From positions 1 through 53,392 of the forward strand of contig CASEAR010000090.1 of NCBI GenBank assembly GCA_949285835.1: a stretch of 53,392 nucleotides of DNA, in the 5' to 3' direction. The DNA comes from an uncultured Verrucomicrobiota bacterium. Its GTDB lineage: Bacteria > Verrucomicrobiota > Kiritimatiellia > RFP12 > UBA3636. The translations under genes were made by a program, and so were the position numbers. The notes below the pieces were generated by a model. The model ran no database searches and was not told where the DNA came from. It saw only the letters and a list, made by a program, of their open reading frames with translations. The number at the start of each line of letters is the position of its first letter. Position 1 is the stretch's first letter. Positions 15,550 through 23,793 of the stretch are shown here, piece after piece.

Positions 15550-16440
15550 TTATCGCGGTGTAATAACTATGTCGCGCAGGTCTTCAGGGGCGGCGAACGA
15601 TGGTATTTGCGAATATTTGCCTGATATTTTTATAAGCGGCTTTTCCCTTGATGCGAGACGATTGAGTATCCTCCAGAGACGTGAATCTCCCCAATATTGC
15701 GGAGGAGCGTCTTTCCCTGCCGTTTTTTTGAAAATCTCCGCTGGCGTAGATGCTCCTTCACAAACCGATTCATAAGCCAGTTTTTCAAGCAGTCCCAGTC
15801 CAGTGTCCGGATCAGGAATTTCCTCAAGCAGGCGCTGTGCGGCCGCGGGGACAAACTCAAGCGGGGCGCTGCGTTCTTCCGCAATGCGTCGCAAAAGTTC
15901 CGGAGACCTTCTGGCAAACGCATAGTCAGCGCGTTCTGCGTACTTGAAATGAATGCCGCAGAGCGGAGTTCTGGAGTCATAAAGGGAGGCAAGCTGCTTT
16001 GCGCTGAGTTCTCCCAATCCATTGAATCGCGGCATGCCGGGAAAAGTTTCCGGACAGATAAGCTCCGCCTCTCCGACGCCGAACACAGACATGCATGCGA
16101 GTATGTGGACAAGCATTGACTGATCGAAAAGACAGGCGTCAAACCACAATACACAATGTGTTCCGGATTCTGCCGAATTCTTCAATTCTCTGTATTGTCT
16201 TTTAAGGTAACTGTATATCTGTTCGACCGTTGGAGCGCCGGCAGCGGCGTTGTCTCCCTCAAGATACTTTGCTCGGGAAAGGAGTTCATCGTCTCCCGGC
16301 GGCAGCTCTCCCGTTCTTGGACCGTCATAGAGTTCGTCGCGCCAAGTAAGGATCTCTCCGTTAATCCCGGTTTGCGGAAAGAGCATAGCTGCCGAATCGC
16401 CATCGAATATATGCAAAACTCTGTTCATACCTGATAACAT
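15550..16440 (-). CDS. DUF1835 domain protein
   Basis: 296 aa. The first part (MNRVLHIFDGDSAAMLF, ILTWRDELYDGPRTGELP) matches the opening of DUF1835 proteins, including the acidic WRDxLxxGP motif. The C-terminal half is helical and resembles the domain usually paired with it. The function is unknown in all members I can recall. The first ATG is at 16440 and another, immediately before the conserved part, at 16428; neither has a good ribosome site. The gene begins six bases after the DUF2961 stop on the same strand, which suggests co-transcription. Confidence 0.75.
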   Translation of the reverse strand: MLSGMNRVLHIFDGDSAAMLFPQTGINGEILTWRDELYDGPRTGELPPGDDELLSRAKYLEGDNAAAGAPTVEQIYSYLKRQYRELKNSAESGTHCVLWFDACLFDQSMLVHILACMSVFGVGEAELICPETFPGMPRFNGLGELSAKQLASLYDSRTPLCGIHFKYAERADYAFARRSPELLRRIAEERSAPLEFVPAAAQRLLEEIPDPDTGLGLLEKLAYESVCEGASTPAEIFKKTAGKDAPPQYWGDSRLWRILNRLASREKPLIKISGKYSQIPSFAAPEDLRDIVITPR

Positions 16441-16446
16441 CCATTG

Positions 16447-17598
16447 CTATACAATTTCAAGCTCCTCTGCGTCCGGCAATTTCGGGAAAGGTGCGTCCGG
16501 GAACTGCTGATACCAGAATGCAACAGACGCGATATCATCTCTCAGTTTGAGATATCTCCCCCCGGTACGCCAGCCGAGCGTCTGTATGGTAACTTTCAAA
16601 TCGCTTTCAAAACGTATCGGGTCGGCGATGTGCCAGCGGTAAAGGCTGAATCTCTGATTTGAGTTGTAAAGGCCGTCAGGTCTGACGACATGAGGAAGAC
16701 CTGTGTATGGGCCGGTAAACTCCTGATACTTTCGTTCCTTTACGTTCTCGAAATTATAGGACCCACAAAAATAATCCTCTGTCCCTGTTCCGCATATGGT
16801 AGGGAAGCCGGTGGATCCTGCAACGGTTTCGCCATTGGAAACTTCAGGGGCTGCATCGCCGTCCAGATAGAATTTTATTTCTCCCTCTCCCCACCAGCCG
16901 TTGCTGTTAACTTGCCAAGCGAGATAGGTACCGACATACTGGCCGCGGCCGCGGACTCCGTCAAGGATTGTGTATACGCCGCCATCCACAGTTCTGGTTC
17001 TACGGAACTGTGCATGAAAGTAAGCGGCGTCGTCAGGGACGGCATTGAGCGCATAGTCTATCTGATAGAAAATTCTCTTGGTTTCAGAGTCGTGGATGTT
17101 TTCTATAGTTATAAGAATTCTCTTCCGAAACGGCATTGGCCAGTAGCAATTGAATGCGCTCCCGGGATTAACGCATACGGCCAGCGAAGATATTTGCGCA
17201 AACCTGTCACGTGCGGTAAAGGCTGATGCAAAGAAATCCCCGATAGGACATTCTACCGACGGAGTCTCGTTGCCGTCGTAGTAGATTCGGAGAACAGACG
17301 TCCGCATATCTCCGGCCGGGGTCATCCAGATGTGCTGTATGCATCCCGGACCTTCGATGTCTGCCAGCACCAGTGTTTTGCCGGGCAGTATTTCATCCGC
17401 CGGATGCACTTTCCATCCTCGGCCAAGGTCTCGCGCCGGCCCTGTAGGGCGTCCCTGACTGTCGCATTCCGGGAATTCTCTGGCTCCGCCGGATTTTTCA
17501 CCATTCCGGTTCTCTGCACAAATCGACCGTGTTTTCGCATTGGACAAAAAGGCGATTGAAGACATATCGCAAAAGAGTCCCTTGAATCCGTATTCCAT
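16447..17598 (-). CDS. DUF2961 (GH172-type) glycosidase-like protein
   Basis: 383 aa. The core signature is visible: RGWKVHPADEILPGKTLVLADIEGPGCIQHIWMT, cited here in parts as GRGWKVHPADE and EGPGCIQHIWMT. LRIYYDGNETPSVECPIGDF, GEGEIKFYLDGD and CGTGTEDYFCGSYNF follow. Characterised GH172 enzymes act on fructofuranose anhydrides or D-arabinan; the substrate here cannot be read from sequence. There is no signal peptide. The start at 17598 has GAAAGG upstream and gives the usual length; the frame continues to 17700 without conserved content. Confidence 0.85.
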   Translation of the reverse strand: MEYGFKGLFCDMSSIAFLSNAKTRSICAENRNGEKSGGAREFPECDSQGRPTGPARDLGRGWKVHPADEILPGKTLVLADIEGPGCIQHIWMTPAGDMRTSVLRIYYDGNETPSVECPIGDFFASAFTARDRFAQISSLAVCVNPGSAFNCYWPMPFRKRILITIENIHDSETKRIFYQIDYALNAVPDDAAYFHAQFRRTRTVDGGVYTILDGVRGRGQYVGTYLAWQVNSNGWWGEGEIKFYLDGDAAPEVSNGETVAGSTGFPTICGTGTEDYFCGSYNFENVKERKYQEFTGPYTGLPHVVRPDGLYNSNQRFSLYRWHIADPIRFESDLKVTIQTLGWRTGGRYLKLRDDIASVAFWYQQFPDAPFPKLPDAEELEIV

Positions 17599-17723
17599 GA
17601 CGTAACCTTTCGACTTAGATTTAATACCGTATGGCACACCCGCAACCGCCGAAACGCATTCTCCCCGTATGGTACTACATCGAACCACGCTTGTCCACAA
17701 AATTGAAAAATCCGAAGGTTTTG

Positions 17724-17870
17724 CAAAGTTTCAAAATGTAACGTCCATACCCAAAGGAAGGATTACAGACATGAAAAGAAACGCCCCAAAGAGGTGCATC
17801 CGCATTGCTGCCACGCGGGCAGATTTTTTCGGAAAACAGCGATGTTTCGCTTCCTGCTGAAATGAAATCC
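17724..17870 (+). mobile_element. IS30-type element relic, copy B
   Basis: The shortest copy. It has the common left end (AAAGTTTCAAAATGTAACGTCCATACC), then TACAGACATGAAAAGAAACG and the leader as far as GATGTTTCGCTTCCTGCTGAAATG, and stops before the transposase start. It sits in the upstream region of the DUF2961 gene. Confidence 0.75.
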
Positions 17871-18269
17871 TCAACATAATCCAAGCAGCAACGGGACACC
17901 ACGGGCAGATGTGTCTGACAGTATTAGCACCCGAGAGAGACCAGATATTACCATTGGGGGCTTCAAGCGATTGGGCTGGTTTGGAACGAGTGGTTCATGA
18001 ACAAAGCGCGCTTATCTTTCCAGTGACGTCTCTGAATATGCACGCGGCGGCTTTCAGACGAATTCGACCGTGTTACGGTTTTTGAATACCAACATTTTGC
18101 ATCCCAATGAGAGACCTCACGAATGTAAAACATGGCTGCGGCTGGCAGGATGCGAGAACTGCAAGACAGCGAGGGCAAGAACAGGACCGTTTTGTTCTGT
18201 GGTATTGCACGGCAGGCGGCGTACGAATTTCCGGAGCAAAACGATCTGCAAAGTTTTTACCGGCTGAGG
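17871..18269. other. Gap with no intact gene; possible regulator fragment
   Basis: A + strand frame near 18107-18275 encodes QDRFVLWYCTAGGVRISG followed by AKFLPAEV. This looks like the cupin start of an AraC-type regulator but has no continuation. The rest shows no family resemblance, no RNA gene and no strong hairpin. Confidence 0.35.
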
Positions 18270-18896
18270 TTATTCATGTGGCCGTCTGTATAGCCCGTGG
18301 CACTGTATGTACTCTGCCACCGGACGAGCAACCAGGCCGTCAAGCGGGAGTCCTTTGGCAATTTTGTCCCGTATCATGGAAGATGACACATCGCAGTTGA
18401 AATCGGGAACTATGCCGGCTTTGAGCCGTTCGCTTATTTTGCGCGTGAAACCGGGAATTATATCGGGGACGCTGAACCCGGGCCGTGCTATTGAAATTAT
18501 GTTGAAGCGCGACGTCAGTTCGTCTGCCTTATGCCATGCGGAGAGCTCCAGCAGTGAATCCGCCCCGATAATAAAAAAGAGTTCATCTTCACGCGGAAGA
18601 GTGCTTCTGATAATCTGCAACGACTCGAAAGTGTAGGATTTGCCTTCGCGAAGGATATCTGCATCTGATATCACGGCGCGGACGCCGTCCGGCCAGACGG
18701 TGCAGGCGATGGCAAGACGCAGCATTTCCACACGTTGTTCCGGTGCGGCTGCGGGTCCGGCGGGTTTGAACGGCGAAATGCCGGCTGGGAGGAATATTAT
18801 GCGCGAAAGGCCGAAAACCTGTGCTGTTTTTACGGCCATTGCGGTGTGGCCCGTGTGAACGGGGTCAAAACTTCCTCCCAGTACGCCGATTCTCAT
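18270..18896 (-). CDS. nadD: Nicotinate-nucleotide adenylyltransferase
   Basis: Adenylates nicotinate mononucleotide in NAD synthesis, 208 aa, cytoplasmic. The nucleotidyltransferase signature GGSFDPVHTGHTAMA opens the protein. FLPAGISPFK supplies the substrate loop, and VSSSMIRDKIAKG is the C-terminal family motif (usually ISSTxIR). FIIGADSLLELSAWHKADEL is also typical. The ATG overlaps the galU stop by four bases, so nadD is the last gene of the operon. Confidence 0.95.
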   Translation of the reverse strand: MRIGVLGGSFDPVHTGHTAMAVKTAQVFGLSRIIFLPAGISPFKPAGPAAAPEQRVEMLRLAIACTVWPDGVRAVISDADILREGKSYTFESLQIIRSTLPREDELFFIIGADSLLELSAWHKADELTSRFNIISIARPGFSVPDIIPGFTRKISERLKAGIVPDFNCDVSSSMIRDKIAKGLPLDGLVARPVAEYIQCHGLYRRPHE

Positions 18897-19807
18897 TTTG
18901 CAGTGCCGTCTCCGGATCCGGATGAATGTGCTGTAAGCGAATTTGCGGTGTCTATGATGAATTCGGCGAGCTTGTCGTGCAGGTCTTCCCGTTCAAGCGC
19001 GTATGTGATGTTTGTTTTTATGAAATCAAGCTTGTTTCCGGCGTCGAAGCGGCGTCCTGCGAACTTGAGGCCGTACATGGCGCGCAGAGCTGCCTGCATG
19101 CGCAGCGCATCCGTTATCTGTATTTCCCCGTTTTTTCCCGGCTTAACGTTGTCAAGATGCTGGAAAATTTCAGGGGTCAGGACGTATCTGGAGGCGACGG
19201 CGAGATTTGACGGAGCATCTTCCGGCTTAGGTTTTTCCACCAGATCGCGTATCATGACGATGTCATCGGTGACCGGCGTTCCGTCGACAACGCCGTACCT
19301 GCTGACGCGTTCCACGGGAACTTCCTCAAGCGCCACGACGGTTTCACCGTAGCGTTCATAGACGTCCAGCAGCTGCCTGGTTACCGGAACGCCATTCGAC
19401 GAACGCATCAGCGTGTCGCCAAGGAGAACAGCGAACGGTTCGTTGCCTATATGATGCCTTGCCAGCGATATGGCGTCGCCCAGCCCGCGCATTTCCTTTT
19501 GCCTGATAAAATGTATGTTAGCGATCTCCGAGACGTTTCTGATGGTTTCCAATTCCTGAAATTTACCCTTTTCCTCAAGTTCCTTTTCGAGCTCAAGATT
19601 ACGGTCGAAGTGGTCTTCAACCGCGCGTTTACCCTTGCTTATTATCATCAGTATGTCCGTTATGCCGGAAGCGACTGCCTCCTCCACCACGTACTGGATT
19701 ACCGGGATGTCCACGACCGTGAGCATTTCCTTGGGCTGTGATTTTGTCGCGGGCAAAAACCTTGTGCCGTATCCGGCTGCAGGTATGACAGCTTTTCGTA
19801 CTTTCAT
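18893..19807 (-). CDS. galU: UTP-glucose-1-phosphate uridylyltransferase
   Basis: Makes UDP-glucose from UTP and glucose 1-phosphate for glycans and envelope polymers. 304 aa, normal length. The nucleotide-binding N-terminus (RKAVIPAAGYGTRFLPATKS followed by QPKEML) is canonical. IQYVVEEAVASGITDILMI, FIRQKEMRGLGDAI, VEKPKPEDAPSNLA and FEGRRFDAG-like FAGRRFDAGNKL are further family motifs. It lies 31 bases after murA and overlaps nadD. Confidence 0.96.
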   Translation of the reverse strand: MKVRKAVIPAAGYGTRFLPATKSQPKEMLTVVDIPVIQYVVEEAVASGITDILMIISKGKRAVEDHFDRNLELEKELEEKGKFQELETIRNVSEIANIHFIRQKEMRGLGDAISLARHHIGNEPFAVLLGDTLMRSSNGVPVTRQLLDVYERYGETVVALEEVPVERVSRYGVVDGTPVTDDIVMIRDLVEKPKPEDAPSNLAVASRYVLTPEIFQHLDNVKPGKNGEIQITDALRMQAALRAMYGLKFAGRRFDAGNKLDFIKTNITYALEREDLHDKLAEFIIDTANSLTAHSSGSGDGTAK

Positions 19808-19838
19808 TGTTTTTCCTTCCGTTCGCAGTTTTCCCGGC

Positions 19839-21137
19839 TCAGCATTTTATTCTGGAGATATCAGCGCCAAGTTCGGAAAGGGCAGTCTCCACAGATTCAT
19901 ATCCTCGGTCGATACTTTCGGCGTTGCGTATCGTTGTTTCTCCTGAAGCACACAATCCGGCTAGAATAAGCGCCATGCCTGCCCGGATATCGGGGCTGAG
20001 AAGCTGAGTGCCGCGCAGGGTAGACGGTCCGGTGACGACAATTCTGTGCGGATCGCACTGCACGATTTTGGCCCCCATGTTTATGAGGTTGTCTACGAAG
20101 TACATACGGCTTTCAAACATCTTCTCAAAGAAAAGCACCATTCCCTGTGCCTGCGTGGCCAGCACTATGAGCACGCTCAAAACATCGGTTGGAGTGGCTG
20201 GCCAGATGCCGTCGTCAATACGCGGGATCGCGCCGAAGGCGTCCTCCGCCACTTTGATTTCGCAGTTTGAAGAATCGAATGAAAGTTCTCCATTTCTGTC
20301 GATCGTCCATTTCACACCGAGACGTTCGAACGGACGGCGCAGTATTTCGAAATCCTCTTCGCGCACACCGGTTATCGTGATGCTTCCGCCCGTGGCGGCG
20401 GCAGCGGCTATAAAGCTTGCAGACTCTATATAATCCGGATCGACGCGTGCTGAGCAGCCATGAAGGGCGTCTGTGCCGTGTACTGTGACACGATTGGTCC
20501 CGGCGCCTTCTATGGCGGCCCCCATGGATGAGAGCATCGCGCAAAGATTCTGGACGTGAGGTTCACAGGCGGCGTTGTATCTTATGGTTTCTCCCTCCGC
20601 AGCGGCAGCGGCCATGAGGATATTTTCCGTCGCGGTAACGCTGGCTTCGTCGAGAATTATTCTTGCTCCCTTGAGCCTTTTGCCGGAGGAGAATTTGAAT
20701 CTTGGGGTACCGGTGTCGATGGAAGCTCCGAGCCTTGTTAATCCATCGAAGTGCGGGTCAAGTCTTCGCCGTCCGATTACGTCGCCTCCGGGCGGAGAGA
20801 TTTCTACCTGTCCGAATCTTGGAAGCATTGCCCCTGCGAAAAGGATTGAAGTGCGCACGCCTGCGCACAGGTTTGGTGGCAGGACGGTGTTCGAGGCATT
20901 GCGCGGATCGATTGTCACGCTGTGTGCCTTTTCGTCGAGGGAAACTCCGGCGCCGGTGCTGGACACGATTTCGAGCATCGAGCGGACGTCTCGTATAAGC
21001 GGTATGTTTGTTATGGTTACCGGTGAATCGGCGAGCATTGCGGAGGAAATCATTGGCAGCGCCGCATTTTTATTGCCTGGTGTTGAATGTCTGCCTCTAA
21101 GCGGATTTCCTCCGCGGATTACGAATTGTGATGTCAT
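19839..21137 (-). CDS. murA: UDP-N-acetylglucosamine 1-carboxyvinyltransferase, Asp-type active site
   Basis: First committed step of peptidoglycan synthesis: transfers enolpyruvate from PEP to UDP-GlcNAc. 432 aa with the two inside-out alpha/beta domains. Lys23 in GNKNAALP and the Arg in GVRTSILFAGAML are the PEP/phosphate contacts. The catalytic loop reads PPGGDVIGRRRLD; the residue that is Cys115 in E. coli is Asp119 here, and the codon is clearly GAC. Asp at this position is known in Mycobacterium, Chlamydia and Borrelia and makes the enzyme insensitive to fosfomycin. The gene is 14 bases downstream of the phosphoribosyltransferase gene. Confidence 0.95.
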   Translation of the reverse strand: MTSQFVIRGGNPLRGRHSTPGNKNAALPMISSAMLADSPVTITNIPLIRDVRSMLEIVSSTGAGVSLDEKAHSVTIDPRNASNTVLPPNLCAGVRTSILFAGAMLPRFGQVEISPPGGDVIGRRRLDPHFDGLTRLGASIDTGTPRFKFSSGKRLKGARIILDEASVTATENILMAAAAAEGETIRYNAACEPHVQNLCAMLSSMGAAIEGAGTNRVTVHGTDALHGCSARVDPDYIESASFIAAAAATGGSITITGVREEDFEILRRPFERLGVKWTIDRNGELSFDSSNCEIKVAEDAFGAIPRIDDGIWPATPTDVLSVLIVLATQAQGMVLFFEKMFESRMYFVDNLINMGAKIVQCDPHRIVVTGPSTLRGTQLLSPDIRAGMALILAGLCASGETTIRNAESIDRGYESVETALSELGADISRIKC

Positions 21138-21151
21138 TGCCGTAATGTCGG

Positions 21152-21688
21152 TTACTTGTTTAGAAGATCATAGAGGTCTTTGTCTTTGTCCCTTATCTCG
21201 TCTTGAGTGAGACCAACGAGCTCGTGAGGAAAAACAAGCCACTCGGAGACAACGCGTACGAAATAGTCCGGTTTAAAGGACGTCATGTTGCGCGAAGGTT
21301 TGAAATATGGCATGGCAAATTTAATTTCGCCGGCATGGTTCTCCAGTCGCTTTTTTATCGTTTCGGCGGTTTTTCCGGTGTCGAAAATGTCATCAACCAC
21401 AAGAATACGGCTTTCGGGAGTCAATTTTGCCATAACGTAATCGATGTTCTCTATGACAGGCGGCGCGCTCTTGCCGATGCCGGTGTAGGACACGGTTTTT
21501 ACCACCGTGTTGTAGCAGTTGCATCCCTTGTAATGGAAGAACTCGTGGACGGCTATGCCTACGGGTGTGCCTCCGCGCCAGAGGGCGATTATTACATCGG
21601 GCCTGAATCCTGAGCTCCACACTTTGTACGCAAGCTCAAAGCTGTTGCGGGTCAATTCGTTGGAAGTGAGATATATCTTTTTGTTCAT
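21152..21688 (-). CDS. Type I phosphoribosyltransferase (xanthine/hypoxanthine type)
   Basis: 178 aa. The PRPP-binding motif ILVVDDIFDTGKTAE is near residue 95, preceded by RPDVIIALWRGGTPVGIAVHE, which supplies the PPi loop. EWLVFPHE near the C-terminus resembles Gpt-like purine salvage enzymes. The base specificity (xanthine, guanine or hypoxanthine) cannot be fixed from sequence. It starts eight bases after the transporter gene and precedes murA, in one operon. Confidence 0.85.
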   Translation of the reverse strand: MNKKIYLTSNELTRNSFELAYKVWSSGFRPDVIIALWRGGTPVGIAVHEFFHYKGCNCYNTVVKTVSYTGIGKSAPPVIENIDYVMAKLTPESRILVVDDIFDTGKTAETIKKRLENHAGEIKFAMPYFKPSRNMTSFKPDYFVRVVSEWLVFPHELVGLTQDEIRDKDKDLYDLLNK

Positions 21689-21696
21689 AAATCGTC

Positions 21697-23211
21697 TCAG
21701 TTGTCTTGATTTGAATATTCGACAGCTAACGCGGCTTCATTTTCCGACTGTATCTGAGGCGTTGCAGAAAGCATCGGTTTCAGATCGCCGTTTTTCCAAA
21801 CCCGTCTTACAACGTAGTTTCGCGTTACGTCGATAACAATGGGGGAGAGGAGCAGAAGCGCGATTATATTCGGAATGGCCATAAGTCCGTTAAGCGTGTC
21901 GGATATGTCCCAGGCCAGCCGAAGAGATGTTACGGCGCTGACAGGAACAAATATTACGAATACAATTCTGTACCACTTTACAGCACGCAAACCGAAAAGA
22001 TACTCTACTGCTTTTGATCCGTAAAATGACCAGCCCAGCATGGTGGTGAAGGCGAACAGAAACTGTGCCAGAGACAGGAACTCTCCGACACGCGTGTGGA
22101 ATATCTCTGCGAAAGCTCTGCTGACCATCGCCGCCCCGTTTACGTCCGGCAATTTGTGTACTCCGGTGACGAGAACAACAAAAGCCGTAAGCGAACAGAC
22201 GATGATTGTGTCAAAAAAGACGGCGAAAATTCCCCAAATCCCCTGAACTGCGGGTTCTTTCACGTTGGACGATGAGTGCACCATTACTGATGATCCCAGG
22301 CCGGCTTCGTTTGAAAAGATGCAGCGTTTGACGCCCATTGTCATTGCGCTGCGGACGGCTGAACCGCTGATGCCGCCGGCGACCGCGTTGAACCCCATCG
22401 CGGATTTAATGATTTCCGCCATAATTCCGGGAATTTCCGACCTGAACTTCAAAATGACAAAACAGCATGCTGCGATGTACAAGAATGCCATGAACGGGAC
22501 AACATGTTCCGCGACGGCAGCGATGCGTTTTATTCCGCCGAGAATTATGAGTCCAGAAAGTATCATAAGGGATATTCCGGACGCGCACGAGGGTATGCCG
22601 AACGTGGATTTGAACGTTTCTGAGATGGTGTTTATCTGTGCGAGATTGCCTATGCCGAACGAAGCGAAAACGCAAAAGAGCGAAAACAATACGGCGAGCG
22701 GACGTGCGATATGCCTGAGCACAGGCCTGTCTGCAAGACCGTTTGAGATGTAATACATCGGTCCGCCGGACCATTCTCCATTAGCGTTGCGAGTCCGGAA
22801 ATATATGCCGAGTACATTCTCAGCGAAATTGGTCATCATGCCGAAGAATGCGGAAAACCACATCCAGAACACCGCTCCGGGACCGCCTAAGCATATAGCA
22901 GTGGCCACCCCCACGATATTGCCTGTGCCTATCGTTGCGGCAAGGGCTGTCGTGACCGCCTGAAATTGCGATATGGCGCTGTGATCATCTGATCTGGTTA
23001 CGGATTTCTTCTTGAAAACGGCGAAAACAGTGTGTTCCAGTACATGCCAGAACGTGGATATCTGAAAAAATCCGGTGCGGAATGTGAAGAATACACCCGT
23101 AAACAGAATAAGGGCCAGCATAGGCGGACCCCATACCACGCCGTTTACTGCCGTGTTCATCCGTTCTACGGCCTCCGAAACGGATGAAAAAAGACTCCCC
23201 AGAACAAACAT
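21697..23211 (-). CDS. AGCS family alanine/glycine:cation symporter
   Basis: 504 aa inner membrane sodium-coupled amino acid transporter with about eleven hydrophobic segments. Family motifs are visible: VWGPPMLALILFTGVFFTFR in the first helix, TALAATIGTGNIVGVATA, GGPGAVFWMW, YFRTRNANGEWSGGPMYYI, and RCIFSNEAGLGSS. The ATG at 23211 is preferred; the frame extends with a TTG to 23256. A substrate of alanine, glycine or, in some members, glutamine is family knowledge. First gene of the operon running through nadD. Confidence 0.92.
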   Translation of the reverse strand: MFVLGSLFSSVSEAVERMNTAVNGVVWGPPMLALILFTGVFFTFRTGFFQISTFWHVLEHTVFAVFKKKSVTRSDDHSAISQFQAVTTALAATIGTGNIVGVATAICLGGPGAVFWMWFSAFFGMMTNFAENVLGIYFRTRNANGEWSGGPMYYISNGLADRPVLRHIARPLAVLFSLFCVFASFGIGNLAQINTISETFKSTFGIPSCASGISLMILSGLIILGGIKRIAAVAEHVVPFMAFLYIAACCFVILKFRSEIPGIMAEIIKSAMGFNAVAGGISGSAVRSAMTMGVKRCIFSNEAGLGSSVMVHSSSNVKEPAVQGIWGIFAVFFDTIIVCSLTAFVVLVTGVHKLPDVNGAAMVSRAFAEIFHTRVGEFLSLAQFLFAFTTMLGWSFYGSKAVEYLFGLRAVKWYRIVFVIFVPVSAVTSLRLAWDISDTLNGLMAIPNIIALLLLSPIVIDVTRNYVVRRVWKNGDLKPMLSATPQIQSENEAALAVEYSNQDN

Positions 23212-23793
23212 AAGAACAATCCGATTTTCACGATTTCCGGAGGAGCGCACGCCCAAGCGCTTTCCGGATAAATGCCGGGAACCTCAGGCGGCGAACCCCG
23301 GCAGTCAAGACACGCCGGACATTTTAGCAGATGGCGGCTTATCGTTAAAGGGAAAATGAGAGTGCGCAGTTGTTCATAGTTATGGACACCAAGCCCAAAA
23401 ATGGAAAAACCCCATTGGTCAAATTAAAGGACACCGAACGGGGACTTTCTTTCTATCATGAAAGGGCATGAAAACTATGGCCAACCAGACATTCTCGGAT
23501 ATCCTTCCCGACAAAAGGAACCAGTACGCCCGCCTGAAAAGCAAAAAGGCTAAGAGCCGCTTTTTGACTCATTTGCAGGAGGTTTACGCGTTGTGTCATA
23601 AAAACAGACACCAAACGAAAAAACAGCTCTAAGACCTCATCTGGCGATGCGTCTAATGCCTGACACCGTACAATTGAGGTATGAAAAAAAACTTCGCGCA
23701 CATCCGTATATGGACATCGCATCCGCGCTTTGGTAACATTGCCGCGCTGCATGCATAGGGAATGCACACGCGCGGAACATTCTCACGAACACT
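23212..23793. other. 582-base gap at the strand-composition switch
   Basis: Lies between the divergent transporter and sulfatase genes. To the left, + strand genes prefer G/T at third positions and - strand genes prefer C/A; to the right this is reversed. The gap holds one short ORF (23468-23632) and the motif GGACACC near 23384 and 23429. A perfect dif-type site was not found; the nearest resemblance is GTGCGCA-N11-TTATG at 23362-23384, with the wrong spacing. Confidence 0.55.
23468..23632 (+). pseudogene. Short ORF, possible truncated transposase N-terminus
   Basis: 54 codons (MKTMANQTFSDILPDKRNQY, ending HKNRHQTKKQL). The frame after the stop would continue DLIWRCV and then stop again. 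A Lys/Arg-rich helical start with ARLKSKKAKSRFLTHLQEVY recalls helix-turn-helix ends of transposases or integrases, but I do not recognise a family. GGACACC motifs around it may be relics of element ends. It is probably not functional. Confidence 0.3.

Noticed and set aside
18107..18400. Possible AraC regulator gene on the + strand
   Set aside because: Only about 30 residues look like a cupin start; no helix-turn-helix follows and the frame runs into nadD antisense. Kept only as a remark on the gap.
23361..23388. dif-like 28-mer beginning AGTGCGCAGTT
   Set aside because: The left arm resembles E. coli dif, but the right TTATG is shifted by two bases and the arms are not inverted repeats. Not called as a feature.
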